Positions 42,347 through 51,551 of a stretch of 57,042 bases of DNA are shown here, in pieces. The stretch is from Coriobacteriaceae bacterium AF08-21 (GTDB lineage: Bacteria; Actinomycetota; Coriobacteriia; Coriobacteriales; Coriobacteriaceae): NCBI GenBank assembly GCA_027687465.1, contig JAQCQR010000013.1, positions 1 to 57,042 of the forward strand, written 5' to 3'. Every line of letters begins with the position of its first letter. The stretch's first letter is position 1. The notes under the pieces were generated by a model, which ran no database searches, was not told the origin of the DNA, and worked only from the letters and a program-made list of their open reading frames with translations. The translations under genes and the position numbers were made by a program.

Positions 42347-44323
42347 ATGGCGATTCGGACGATGGGGCCGAGCGGACAATACGAGACTGGATTGGATGCT
42401 GCCGGTGCGGCGCTGCCCGAGCTGCTGGCGCCGGCGGGCGGGCTCGACCAGATGCTTGCGGCCATCGCCGCGGGTGCCGATGCCATCTATGCGGGGTTGG
42501 GCGGCTTTAACGCCCGTGTGAGTGCGCACGGTTTTACCGACGACGAGTTTGCACGCGGCTGCGCCGTGGCGCATGCCCATGGCGTGCGTGTGTACGTAAC
42601 GCTCAACGTGTTCGTATTTGACGACGAGTTGTCCGACGCGGTGGCGTTGGGAGCTCATGCACTAGAGCTGGGCGCCGATGCTCTGATTGTCGCCGATGCC
42701 GGGTTGGCCTGCGCGCTGCGCGCGGCGATTCCCGGGGTCGAGATTCACCTGTCCACGCAGGCGGGCGCTCATAGCGAGGGTGCCGTGCGGCTTGCCGCCG
42801 ATGAGCTGGGGGTCGAGCGCGTGACGACGGCACGCGAGCTGACGGTCGACGAGATTGCGGCGCTATGTGCCACGGGCGTGCCCATCGAGGTATTCTGCCA
42901 CGGTGCGATTTGCATCGGCTATTCGGGGGCGTGCGAGTTCTCGGCCTTGCGGCGTGGGCGCTCGGCGATGCGCGGCGACTGCACGCAGCCGTGCCGTCTG
43001 GCGTACGACCTAGTGGACGAGGCGGGGCAGAGTGTTGTTGCCGTCGAGGGAGACCGCCTGCTTTGTCCGCGTGACTATCTGGGTATCGCGCACCTGCCCG
43101 AGCTTGTTGCCACCGGCGTGGCATCGCTCAAGATCGAGGGACGCATGAAGAATCCCGATTACGTATTCAACGTGGTGAGGGTGTGGCGTCGGGCACTCGA
43201 TACGCTGTGCGACGGCGCGTGGGACTCCGGTGCCGTGGAAGAGCTTGAACGCGAGCTGGGAAGGTCGTTTAACCGTGGGTTTACCGATGCTTACCTGCGG
43301 GGTCGTTCGGGTGCCGAGCTCATGAGCTTTGAGCGTGCAATTAACCAGGGCGTGCGCGTGGGGCGCTTGGTCGCTGTGGGCCACGAAGAGGTGACGGTTG
43401 AGCTTGATGCCGCCGTGGCGGCGGGCGATACGCTCGAAATCCGATTTTACCCGGGTGCCGACGCGCGTCCCGATGTGCCCAAGCGCTGGCCACAGGTGCC
43501 TTGCCCCGTGGATGCCGCTGCGGGAGAGCGCATCGTTGTGCATTGCAAACGTAAGGTGGACGCGGGCTGCGAGGTCTATCTGATTCGCAGCGCCGGCGTG
43601 TTGGATCAGACGGCGGCGGTGTTGGAGCGCATGCGGGCCGAGGCGGATGCGATTGCGCCCGTTGCGCGTGCCGTTGAGGTGCTGCCCTTTGAGGACGCTG
43701 CGGTGGATGGCGGTGCGTCGACGGAGTTGGCGGGGTCGGCGGGGCCGGCAAAGCGCGAGGATTTTGCTCGTATGGTCTTTGCTTGGGAGCTGATGGATGT
43801 GGGTCCGCGCGATGAGCGAGATCTGTCCGATACAACGGTGGTGCTCGACGAAGTGTGCCGCACGGGTGACGCTGACCGGACCCGCTCGCTGATGCAGCGT
43901 GCCGGGCGCGTCGTCTGCCGCAACCTGGGACAGGTGGCGATGGCGCGTGAGCTGGGCGTGGCGTTTGACGTGGCGGCGCCGGTGTTCTGCGCGAATCGGG
44001 TCACGCTTACCTGGCTGCGCGGACTCGGGGCGGGGCGGGTGTACTTGTCGGCCGAGTTGTTCGGCAATGATGCCGAGCGTGTTGCCGAGCTTGCCGCTTG
44101 TCCCGGTGTCTTGGGGCCTGTCGATGCCGACCGTCCCGAGCTCATGGTGTGCGAGCACTGCTTGCTGACTGCCGAGGGCGCCTGCGCCACGGATGCAACG
44201 GGGCAGATCCGTTGCCGTGACTGCTCGCGCCGTCAGCAAACACGATATTTGGTCGAGCGCGACGGCATGCGCCTGCCGGTCGCCGTTGATGCGTGCGGCA
44301 GGACGAGGATTTTCCTGTCGTAG
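42347..44323 (+). CDS. U32-family peptidase-like protein (RlhA/YegQ-type)
   Basis: A 658-residue cytoplasmic protein. ELLAPAGGLDQMLAAIAAGA at residues 25-45 and the U32 signature EVFCHGAICIGYSGACEFS near 185-203 are clear; QPCRLAYDL supplies a further cysteine. U32 proteins include the collagenase-like peptidases and the tRNA/rRNA hydroxylation enzymes TrhP and RlhA; the sequence cannot separate them. A C-terminal half with CEHCLLTAEGAC and CRDCSRRQ may bind metal. AAGGAG precedes ATG 42347. Divergent from the PBP gene. Confidence 0.85.
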   Translation: MAIRTMGPSGQYETGLDAAGAALPELLAPAGGLDQMLAAIAAGADAIYAGLGGFNARVSAHGFTDDEFARGCAVAHAHGVRVYVTLNVFVFDDELSDAVALGAHALELGADALIVADAGLACALRAAIPGVEIHLSTQAGAHSEGAVRLAADELGVERVTTARELTVDEIAALCATGVPIEVFCHGAICIGYSGACEFSALRRGRSAMRGDCTQPCRLAYDLVDEAGQSVVAVEGDRLLCPRDYLGIAHLPELVATGVASLKIEGRMKNPDYVFNVVRVWRRALDTLCDGAWDSGAVEELERELGRSFNRGFTDAYLRGRSGAELMSFERAINQGVRVGRLVAVGHEEVTVELDAAVAAGDTLEIRFYPGADARPDVPKRWPQVPCPVDAAAGERIVVHCKRKVDAGCEVYLIRSAGVLDQTAAVLERMRAEADAIAPVARAVEVLPFEDAAVDGGASTELAGSAGPAKREDFARMVFAWELMDVGPRDERDLSDTTVVLDEVCRTGDADRTRSLMQRAGRVVCRNLGQVAMARELGVAFDVAAPVFCANRVTLTWLRGLGAGRVYLSAELFGNDAERVAELAACPGVLGPVDADRPELMVCEHCLLTAEGACATDATGQIRCRDCSRRQQTRYLVERDGMRLPVAVDACGRTRIFLS

Positions 44324-44420
44324 GTGTTCGGCCGCGCCGTTTTGGTTATCATAAGAGAGTTTATGAACTTCCAGCACCGCCGTATCCGGTGAGGGTGCTA
44401 TGGCAAAAGGAGGATACCCA

Positions 44421-45632
44421 ATGCTGTCTGTTGACGAGCAAATGCGTATCATCACCTCGGGCGCCGCGAAGATCGTCCCCGAGGCCGACCTTCGCAAGAA
44501 GCTTGAGAAGGGCGAGCCCCTCAACATCAAGCTCGGCGTCGACCCCACCAGCCCCGACCTGCACCTGGGCCACGCCGTGCCCCTGCGCAAGATGCGCCAG
44601 TTCCAGGACCTGGGCCATAACGTCACCCTTATCATTGGCAACGGTACCGCGCTGATCGGCGACCCCTCGGGCAAGAATTCCACCCGTCCGCAGCTTTCGC
44701 AGGAGCAGATCGAGGCCAACGCCGAGACCTACGTGAGCCAGGCCATGAAGATTCTGGACCCCGAGAAGACCACCATCGTGCACAACGGCGACTGGATCCT
44801 TTCGATGGACCTGGCCGGCCTGCTGCAGGTGTGCTCCAAGTTCACCGTCGCTCGCATCCTTGAGCGCGACGACTTTACCAAGCGCTACCAGTCCCAGACG
44901 CCGATCGCCCTGCACGAGTTCCTGTACCCCGTGATGCAGGCCTTCGACTCCGTTCAGATCAAGGCCGACGTCGAGATGGGCGGCACCGACCAGCTCTTCA
45001 ACCTGCTCGCCGGCCGCGAGCTCATGGAGAAGATGGGCATGGAGCCGCAGATTGCGCTCACCATGCCGCTGCTCGAGGGCACCGACGGCGTGCGCAAGAT
45101 GTCCAAGTCCTATGGCAACTACATCGGCCTGACCGATGCTCCCAAGGATATGTTCGGCAAGACCATGTCCATCCCCGACGAGATGATCGGCAAGTACTAT
45201 CGTCTGGCCAGCTCGCTCGCCCCGGCCGAGGTCGACAAGATCGACGCCGCCCTGGCCGACGGTTCTGCCGACCCCTACGAGCTCAAGCGCGCACTGGGCC
45301 GCGACCTGTGCGACACCTACCACGGTGCCGGCGCCGGCGACGAGGCTCAGGCCGAGTTCGACCGCGTGTTCAAGGAGGGCCAGCTCGCCGACTTCCCCGA
45401 GAAGCATGCCGAGCTGACTGTCAATGACGAGGGCCAGATTTACCTCGCCGGCCTGCTCAAGGACCTGGGTCTTTCGGCCAGCGCCGGCCAGGCCCGCCGC
45501 GATATCGACGGCGGCGGCGTCAAAATCAACGGCAAGGCCGTGGCTCCCAAGAGCTACAACATCGATCCGAGCGCCCTCAAGCTGGGCGATACCCTCTCCG
45601 TGGGCAAGCGCAAGGGCTTCAAGTTGGTCTAG
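44421..45632 (+). CDS. tyrS: Tyrosyl-tRNA synthetase
   Basis: A 403-residue class I aminoacyl-tRNA synthetase. The HIGH motif appears as HLGHAV (about residue 47) and KMSKSYGN is the second motif; GDPSGK and GGTDQLFNLLAGR are TyrRS-typical, and a C-terminal S4 domain binds tRNA. AAAGGAGG precedes the ATG. The 97-bp leader is too short for a T-box and I see none. Confidence 0.96.
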   Translation: MLSVDEQMRIITSGAAKIVPEADLRKKLEKGEPLNIKLGVDPTSPDLHLGHAVPLRKMRQFQDLGHNVTLIIGNGTALIGDPSGKNSTRPQLSQEQIEANAETYVSQAMKILDPEKTTIVHNGDWILSMDLAGLLQVCSKFTVARILERDDFTKRYQSQTPIALHEFLYPVMQAFDSVQIKADVEMGGTDQLFNLLAGRELMEKMGMEPQIALTMPLLEGTDGVRKMSKSYGNYIGLTDAPKDMFGKTMSIPDEMIGKYYRLASSLAPAEVDKIDAALADGSADPYELKRALGRDLCDTYHGAGAGDEAQAEFDRVFKEGQLADFPEKHAELTVNDEGQIYLAGLLKDLGLSASAGQARRDIDGGGVKINGKAVAPKSYNIDPSALKLGDTLSVGKRKGFKLV

Positions 45633-45662
45633 CAAGTAGGTCAACCTAACATGTGCAATAGG

Positions 45663-45697
45663 GCCGCAGCCGGAACGATTCCGGCTGCGGCTTTTTT
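45663..45697 (+). terminator. tyrS terminator
   Basis: A perfect 13-bp stem GCCGCAGCCGGAA/TTCCGGCTGCGGC with a 3-nt loop is followed by TTTTTT. Confidence 0.95.
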
Positions 45698-45702
45698 GGC
45701 AC

Positions 45703-45790
45703 TTGGGGACGTTCCTTTTGTGCCGGCACTTTGGGACACTCCTTGTCATTGGTGCAAAGTAACCTGTCCCCATTGCGCCAAGCGGCGTGT
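45703..45790. repeat. GGGGACGTTC-type intergenic repeat (tyrS-ade gap)
   Basis: TTGGGGACGTTCCTTTTGTG starts at 45703, followed by GGGACACTCC and, inverted, CTGTCCCCA near 45762. Relatives lie at 47733-47742 and 48729-48822. Confidence 0.6.
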
Positions 45791-45810
45791 GCCGTTAAGC
45801 GGACGGGGTG

Positions 45811-45839
45811 TTAGCGGGACCTTCTTTTGGGCATACAAT
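45811..45839 (+). promoter_or_regulatory. Putative promoter of the adenine deaminase gene
   Basis: TTAGCG (45811-45816), a 17-bp spacer and TACAAT (45834-45839) lie 67 bp before the ATG. No purine riboswitch core is visible in the leader. Confidence 0.4.
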
Positions 45840-45906
45840 TGCTATTGGCTTGCTGCGGTGAAGGCTCGTCCGCTCCGCAGTTATTTCTACAGTTAAAGGA
45901 GTATGT

Positions 45907-47727
45907 ATGTCCGTTGAGGTCATGAGGTCTGTGATCGATGCTGCCGAGGGCCGCGTGCCCGTCGACACGCTGTTTACCAATGCGCAGATTGTCGACGTAT
46001 ATGGCCAGCGCGTGGCGCCCGGTAGCGTTGCCGTCAAGGACGGCGTAATCGTCGGCGTGCTCTACGACGGTCGCGACGATGCCGCCGGCACCTACGAGGC
46101 GGCTGAGGTCATTGACTGCCAGGGTCGCTATATCGCCCCCGGCTTTATCGACGGACATCTGCATATCGAGTCCTCGAACATCCGTCCCGCCGAGTATGCG
46201 CGCATGGCGGCGACGCGCGGCACCACCACTGCCGTCGCCGACAGCCACGAGATCGCCAACGTTTCCGGCCTGAACGGCCTGCGCTTTATGATCGAGGACG
46301 GCCGTCGCGCGCCCATTTCCATCAAGTACATGATGCCCTCGTGCGTGCCCGCGCTGCCCGATGAGCAAGCGGGCGCTGTGATTACCGCCGCTGACATGCA
46401 GGCGTTTTTTGCCGAGTATCCGGGCGATGTCTTTGGTCTGGGCGAAATGATGAACCTGCCGGGTGTCTTTATGGCCGATCCTGAGACCTGCGCTCGCATC
46501 GACGCTGCCAACCAGACGCCGTCCAAGCAGGTCGACGGCCATGCGCCACTTGTTGCCGGCAAAGACCTCAACGCCTATGCCGCAGCGGGTATTATCGCCG
46601 ACCACGAGTCGACGATTCCCGAGGAGGCGCTCGATAAGCTGTCCCGCGGCATGTATGTGATGCTGCGCGAGGGCACGTGCAGCCACGACCTGGCCAACTT
46701 GTCGCCGATGCTGCTGGAGAACCCCGCCCGCGCCCGTCGCTGCTGCTTTGCGACCGACGACCGTGCTCCTTCCGACGCGCTTTCGACCGGTATGATCGAC
46801 AATGCCTGTCGCGTGGCTATCGAGGCCGGCATCGACCCGGTGGTCGCCATCTCCATGGCGTCCCTTTCTACGGCTGAGGCATTTGGCCTGGACCACGGCT
46901 GCCGCGACCCACACGAGCTCCGTGGCGCGATCGCCCCGGGCAAGCGCGCCGACCTGCTGGTGCTCGATGACCTTACGTTTGCCAAGGCTCCGCATCGTGT
47001 TTATGCCGCTGGTGCCCTGGTGGCGCAGGATGGCACCTTTGTGGGCGAAATTGCACCCGAGATGGCCGAGGTTGCGGCCCTTGCCGATGAGCTGCGTGCT
47101 TCCGTTAAGCTGCCGAAGCTATCGCTCGACGTGTTCGACTATGCCTTTAAGCCGGGCGAGGCCGTGATCGACGTGGTGCCGGGCAAGGCCATCACGGGCA
47201 TGGCTCGTCCCGAGAATGCCGAGGGCCTGCGCCGCATTATGCTGATCGAGCGCCACGGCCGCGGCTTGTCACTGCAGGCCGAGGGGGCCGACGGTGATGG
47301 CCCTGCGGGCCTGGGTCTTGTTGGCAAGCACATTGGTCGCGGCTGGGTGCGTGGCTTTACCATTACGGGCGGTGCCATCGCCTCGACGATCGGCCACGAC
47401 TCGCACAACGTGTGCGTGGTGGGCGACAACGCGGCCGATATGATGGCTGCCGTCGAGGCTGTTGGCCAGGGCGGCCACGTGCTGGTGCGCAACGGTGAGG
47501 TCGTGGCGCGTATTCCGCTGGCGCTCGGTGGTCTGATGAGCGAGGGCACGGCCGAGGATGTCGCCGCGCAGCACGACGACTTTATGGTCAAGGCGCGCGC
47601 CATGGGCATCGAGCCGCCGCTCGACCCCATCATGGGCATCATCTTCCTGCCCCTGCCGGTCATCCCGACGCTCCGCATCCGCCCCGAGGGCATGTTCGAC
47701 GTCACGACCTTCACCTACGCCGACTAG
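45907..47727 (+). CDS. ade: Adenine deaminase
   Basis: A 606-residue metal-dependent amidohydrolase converting adenine to hypoxanthine. Metal motifs: DGHLHIESS near residue 75-83, DSHEIANV, the HAPLVAGKDLNAY histidine, HESTIPEEA and ATDDRAPSD. The C-terminal half shows SHNVCVVGDNAADM, typical of the Ade family, and length is normal. AAAGGAG precedes the ATG. Hypoxanthine would be a direct feed for the purine hydroxylase pathway 20-40 kb away, so it is functionally linked though not co-transcribed. Confidence 0.94.
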   Translation: MSVEVMRSVIDAAEGRVPVDTLFTNAQIVDVYGQRVAPGSVAVKDGVIVGVLYDGRDDAAGTYEAAEVIDCQGRYIAPGFIDGHLHIESSNIRPAEYARMAATRGTTTAVADSHEIANVSGLNGLRFMIEDGRRAPISIKYMMPSCVPALPDEQAGAVITAADMQAFFAEYPGDVFGLGEMMNLPGVFMADPETCARIDAANQTPSKQVDGHAPLVAGKDLNAYAAAGIIADHESTIPEEALDKLSRGMYVMLREGTCSHDLANLSPMLLENPARARRCCFATDDRAPSDALSTGMIDNACRVAIEAGIDPVVAISMASLSTAEAFGLDHGCRDPHELRGAIAPGKRADLLVLDDLTFAKAPHRVYAAGALVAQDGTFVGEIAPEMAEVAALADELRASVKLPKLSLDVFDYAFKPGEAVIDVVPGKAITGMARPENAEGLRRIMLIERHGRGLSLQAEGADGDGPAGLGLVGKHIGRGWVRGFTITGGAIASTIGHDSHNVCVVGDNAADMMAAVEAVGQGGHVLVRNGEVVARIPLALGGLMSEGTAEDVAAQHDDFMVKARAMGIEPPLDPIMGIIFLPLPVIPTLRIRPEGMFDVTTFTYAD

Positions 47728-47857
47728 TCATCGGGGACGTTCTAAACGACTATCCGTCGGGGTGGCGTGTCGCCTGACGCCGCGACCGTGAGACCTCTGG
47801 CATGTGTGAGCTATTTGCCAGGTCCTTGTAACGTTTACGCCCGCGGAGTCTTATTTG

Positions 47858-47919
47858 AGCTCCCTTTGGGTACGTTGGAATCGGATACACGTTCGATTCC
47901 AACAAGCCCGAAGGGAGCT
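47858..47919 (+). promoter_or_regulatory. 26-nt stem-loop that contains the ribosome-binding site of the next gene
   Basis: Arms 47858-47883 and 47894-47919 pair over 26 positions with about four mismatches (AGCTCCCTT/AAGGGAGCT ends, GTTGGAATCG core). GAAGGGAG, the Shine-Dalgarno of the HAD gene, is in the right arm, 6 nt before its ATG. TTTT follows, so it could act as a terminator, an RBS-sequestering switch or both. Confidence 0.6.
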
Positions 47920-47924
47920 TTTCT

Positions 47925-48719
47925 ATGTTTAAACTGATTGCATCCGATATGGACGGCACATTGCTTGACGAAAACGGCCAGGTGCCTCCCGAGACCTACG
48001 AACTGATTCTGGCGCTACACGAGCATGGCGTGCATTTCGCCGCATCGTCAGGTCGTCGCTACGATCGCCTGTGCGAGTTCTTTGCGCCCGTTCGCGACAA
48101 GATGGACTTTGTCGCAGCTAACGGTGCCCAGGTCTTCGCCGACGGCAAAATGGTAGACCGCGAGGTGTATTCGCACCTGGCGATTCGAAGGCTCGCCCAG
48201 GCCGTCGCGACGTTTCCCAATTTGCATCTTGCGCTCTTTGACCGAACCAAGTCCTTTTTGCTCGATGACGAGAGCAAGTTCGTGCGCGAGGTCGATAAGG
48301 ACCTTCCCAATGCCGAACGCATTTGGGAGCTGCCCGATCCCAGCGTAAATATCATCAAGGCGAGTATCTTTTGCGATGACGGTGCCGTTATGGACAGCGC
48401 CTACGTACTACAGCGCGAACTTGGTCAGCTCTTTACTTTTGCGCCTTCGGGCAACGCGTGGATCGATGCCATGCAGCCTGGTGTGTCGAAGGCCTCGGGT
48501 ATCGCGCAGCTCGCGGAGCATTACGGCATTGGTCGCGACGAGGTCATGGCGTTTGGCGACTCGATGAACGACTACGAGATCATTCGCTTTGTCGGCACGG
48601 GCTGCGCGATGGAAAACGCGCGCCCCGCGCTTAAGGCGGTGGCCGATCGCGTGGTGGGTTGTAACCGCGACCACGCCGTCCAGCAGGAGCTCCGTCGCGT
48701 GCTGGAGAGTCTCTCCTAA
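47925..48719 (+). CDS. Cof-type HAD-superfamily phosphatase
   Basis: A 264-residue hydrolase. Motif I is SDMDGTLLDENG near residue 8, motif II the Ser in AASSGRR, and motif III/IV lies in KASGIAQLAEHYG and AFGDSMNDYEII. The Cof cap domain fills the middle. Likely a sugar-phosphate or flavin-nucleotide phosphatase. Its RBS lies in a long hairpin. Confidence 0.9.
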   Translation: MFKLIASDMDGTLLDENGQVPPETYELILALHEHGVHFAASSGRRYDRLCEFFAPVRDKMDFVAANGAQVFADGKMVDREVYSHLAIRRLAQAVATFPNLHLALFDRTKSFLLDDESKFVREVDKDLPNAERIWELPDPSVNIIKASIFCDDGAVMDSAYVLQRELGQLFTFAPSGNAWIDAMQPGVSKASGIAQLAEHYGIGRDEVMAFGDSMNDYEIIRFVGTGCAMENARPALKAVADRVVGCNRDHAVQQELRRVLESLS

Positions 48720-48728
48720 TCCGGCAGA

Positions 48729-48822
48729 TGGGGACGTTCCTTTTCTGCCGACAGTGGGGGACGGTCCTTGCAGCTTTTTGCGAAGAGTGTCCCCAGTGAC
48801 TAGTCGTTTAAGAACGTCCCCA
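48729..48822. repeat. Inverted GGGGACGTTC repeat between convergent HAD genes
   Basis: TGGGGACGTTC (48729-48739) is inverted at 48812-48822; CGGCAGA/TCTGCCG and GGGGGAC/GTCCCC stems lie inside. The right part resembles, reversed, the sequence after ade at 47726-47752. Confidence 0.6.
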
Positions 48823-48837
48823 ATGACTGACCAATGA

Positions 48838-49680
48838 CTAGGCGAGGGCGGCCATGATGGTGCGGGCGACGCCGTCGTGGTCGTTGTCGTATTCGGTGAT
48901 GGCGTCGGCGGCCTCGCGATCTTCGGGCTCGGCGTTGATCATGGCCATGCCATGGCCCGCTGCCTGCAGCATGGGGATGTCGTTGATGTTGTCGCCGAAC
49001 GCCCAGGCGTCGGCGAGACGCTCGCCCAGATGCTCACACAGCCACGTGAGGGCCGTTCCCTTGGTGGCGCCTTCGCCCATAACCTCGATATTCATGGCGT
49101 ACGAACGCGTGACCTCAATGCCTCCGAGCGTGTCGAGCGCCGCCGCGATGGCGTCGCGATCGGTGGGGTCGTGCCAGTACATGGCGATGCGTTCGAGCGT
49201 CTCGACCTCGTCGATCTTGCTGTCGATATCCATGTCGATCGGTGTTCGTGTGCGCTTGAGCGAAGCCGCGATGTGGGGGTCGCCGCCGCAGAATTCGTCC
49301 AGGCGCGTGTAGAGCGAGCGGGGGAGGAAACACTGCCCGTCCGCGAAGATATCGAAGGTGACGTCATGGCCGGTGGCAATGCTATGGACGTGGTGGGCGA
49401 TGGCGCGGTCGAGCGGTCGGCTCAAAATGCGCGTAGCACGTGAGGCATCGGTGGGCGTATCGTCGTCGAGCTGCCAGACGCTGGCACCATTGGCGCAGAC
49501 CGCGTAGTGCACGGCGGGATGGGCGAGGATGGGCTCAAAGACGCCTGACAGTGGACGGCCTGTGCAGGGCACAAACTCAATACCGCGGCGCGCAAGCTCG
49601 TCGAGCATCGCCCAGGTGGCGTCGCTCATCTGCTTATCACTCGTCAGCAGCGTTCCATCCATATCGGAAAACACAATCAT
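48838..49680 (-). CDS. Cof-type HAD-superfamily phosphatase
   Basis: A 280-residue hydrolase: VFSDMDGTLLTSDKQ at the N-terminus, CTGRPLSG for motif II, then ATKGTALTWL and AFGDNINDIPML for motifs III/IV. Convergent with the other HAD gene. The two are similar in fold but not close copies. Substrate unknown. Confidence 0.9.
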   Translation of the reverse strand: MIVFSDMDGTLLTSDKQMSDATWAMLDELARRGIEFVPCTGRPLSGVFEPILAHPAVHYAVCANGASVWQLDDDTPTDASRATRILSRPLDRAIAHHVHSIATGHDVTFDIFADGQCFLPRSLYTRLDEFCGGDPHIAASLKRTRTPIDMDIDSKIDEVETLERIAMYWHDPTDRDAIAAALDTLGGIEVTRSYAMNIEVMGEGATKGTALTWLCEHLGERLADAWAFGDNINDIPMLQAAGHGMAMINAEPEDREAADAITEYDNDHDGVARTIMAALA

Positions 49681-49705
49681 TTGATGCAGCCCTTTCTGCT
49701 GGCAT

Positions 49706-49743
49706 AAAAAGCGTGGCCGAGGGCGGCGATGCCCTGGCCACGC
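49706..49743 (-). terminator. Citrate synthase terminator
   Basis: AGCGTGGCC and GAGGGC pair with GCCCT and GGCCACGCT around a short loop. On the minus strand TTTTTAT follows. It lies between gltA and the downstream HAD gene. Confidence 0.8.
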
Positions 49744-49767
49744 TCGAGTTCTATAACGGTCCGCGTC

Positions 49768-51186
49768 CTAGCGGTCAGCGAGCGGCTTGTACTCTAGCGG
49801 CTCGATCACCGGACGATAGGCGGGGCGGATGATACGGTGCGCGCAGAAGAGCTCTTCCATGCGGTGTGCCGACCAGCCCGCCATGCGGGCGACGGCGAAC
49901 AGCGGCGTAAAGAGCGTCTCGGGCACGCCGAGCATCTTGTAGATAAAGCCCGTGTACAGGTCGATGTTGGCGCAGATGGGCTTGGTCATGCCGTGGTCGC
50001 GCATGACCTGGGGTGCCAGGTGCTCGATGCGCTCGATGAGCGCGAACTCATCGCCCAGGTCCTTCTTGGCGGCAAGCGTGCGCGCGTAACGGCGGCACAC
50101 CTCGGCGCGCGGGTCGCTCAGCGTGTAGACGGCGTGGCCCATGCCGTAGATGAGGCCCGTGCCGTCGAAGGCCTGCTTGTCGAGGATCTTGCCCAGGTAG
50201 GCTGCGACCTCGTCCTCGTCCTCCCAATTGGAGACATGCGCGCGGATGTCCTCGTGCATGGACACGACCTTGGCGTTGGCGCCGCCGTGGCGCGGACCCT
50301 TGAGCGAGCCGATGGCCGCGGCGTAGGCGGAATACGGGTCGGTGGCCGAGGAGGACAGCACGCGGCAGGCAAACGTGGAGTTGTTGCCGCCGCCGTGTTC
50401 GGCATGCAGCATGAGCATCACGTCGAGCAGCATGGCTTCGTCGCGGGTGAATGCCATGCCGCCGCGCAGCACCTGCAGGATGGTCTCGGCGGTGGAGAGG
50501 CCGGGTGTGGGATGCGGTACATGGACCTCGGAGCCGCGGCGCTTGGCGACCGAGGCCATATGCGCGAAGGCGGCGATGCGGGGGAGACGGGCGAGCATGG
50601 AGATGGCGACGTCGATTTCGTGCTCGGGCGTAATGGCGTCGGGCTCGGCGTCGAAGGCGTAGAGCAGCAGCACGGCGCGCTGAAGCACATTCATGATGCT
50701 CGACGACACCGTGGTCATGGGGAACTCTTTGACGTACTCGTCGCTCAGGTGCCTAAAAGCGCCCAGACGTCCGCAAAAACCGTCGAGTTCCTCTTTATTG
50801 GGCAGCGAGCCCGTGATGAGCAGGTAGGCGACCTCTTCGTAGCCATAGCGATTCTCGGCCTGGGCGTTGTTGACCAGGTCCTCGATGCTGTAGCCACGAA
50901 GCGTGAGCTTTCCCTGGTCGGGCACGACTTTGCCGTCGACCTTGTTGTAGCCGTGCACGTCCGAGATGCGGGTAAGGCCCGCGACCACGCCCGAGCCGTC
51001 GGCATTGCGCAGGCCGCGCTTGACGTTGTGCTCTACGAACAGGCCCTCTTCGTATGGGGCGGTCGGCAGGCCGTGGTAGAGGTTTTCGCTTTCGGGCGAA
51101 ATCTGACGGCTCGCCTCGTAATCCAGAACCAGGCGGCTCAGGTGATCGTCGAAGCGGTAGTAGATTTTCTTGGCGTCGTAGGCCAT
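49768..51186 (-). CDS. gltA: Citrate synthase
   Basis: A 472-residue enzyme joining oxaloacetate and acetyl-CoA. Catalytic residues are recognisable in LHAEHGGGNNSTF (His), GPRHGGANAKV (His) and ANIDLYTGFIY (Asp). The N-terminus is longer than in E. coli and lacks its zinc domain. GGAGAG-like sequence precedes the ATG. In an anaerobe it probably serves glutamate synthesis. Confidence 0.95.
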   Translation of the reverse strand: MAYDAKKIYYRFDDHLSRLVLDYEASRQISPESENLYHGLPTAPYEEGLFVEHNVKRGLRNADGSGVVAGLTRISDVHGYNKVDGKVVPDQGKLTLRGYSIEDLVNNAQAENRYGYEEVAYLLITGSLPNKEELDGFCGRLGAFRHLSDEYVKEFPMTTVSSSIMNVLQRAVLLLYAFDAEPDAITPEHEIDVAISMLARLPRIAAFAHMASVAKRRGSEVHVPHPTPGLSTAETILQVLRGGMAFTRDEAMLLDVMLMLHAEHGGGNNSTFACRVLSSSATDPYSAYAAAIGSLKGPRHGGANAKVVSMHEDIRAHVSNWEDEDEVAAYLGKILDKQAFDGTGLIYGMGHAVYTLSDPRAEVCRRYARTLAAKKDLGDEFALIERIEHLAPQVMRDHGMTKPICANIDLYTGFIYKMLGVPETLFTPLFAVARMAGWSAHRMEELFCAHRIIRPAYRPVIEPLEYKPLADR

Positions 51187-51263
51187 GCGCGCTCCTCTCC
51201 GGTCCGCTTTGGGGCCGCGCGCTTGGACGATATGACGTCAAGCTGCCCCGAGCGGCTTGTTCG

Positions 51264-51551
51264 CTACAGGCGGTACATAAAGTTAAAGACGTCCTCGCGC
51301 TGGATGGACACGTTGACGCCCGAAAGCTCGCCGGCCTCGGCCAGCGCCTTCTGCAGCTCGGCGAAGTCGAGCTTGGACTCGGCGGTGTCGGCCAGCATGG
51401 TCATGGTGAAGATGTCCTCGATAATGGACTGCGTAATGTCGCGGATGTCGACGTTGGCCTCGCCCAGAACACGGGTGACGCCGGCGACGATGCCGGGGCG
51501 GTTCTTGCCAAGGACGGTGATGACGATACGGGAGGACGAGATCTCGGCCAT
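51264..51551 (-). CDS. Stand-alone ACT-domain protein
   Basis: A 95-residue protein filling one ACT domain: SSRIVITVLGKNRPGIVAGV with the ligand-binding GKNRPGI loop, then VDIRDITQSIIEDIFTM. ACT proteins of this type (UPF0237) are usually followed by a PFL-like DUF711 gene, which is absent; citrate synthase is downstream. Probably an amino-acid sensor. AAAGGG precedes the ATG. Confidence 0.88.
   Translation of the reverse strand: MAEISSSRIVITVLGKNRPGIVAGVTRVLGEANVDIRDITQSIIEDIFTMTMLADTAESKLDFAELQKALAEAGELSGVNVSIQREDVFNFMYRL

Noticed and set aside
44324..44420. T-box leader of tyrS
   Set aside because: The leader is under 100 nt and lacks the T-box sequence and a terminator hairpin.
45790..45906. 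Purine riboswitch before ade
   Set aside because: The conserved junction and kissing-loop sequences are absent.
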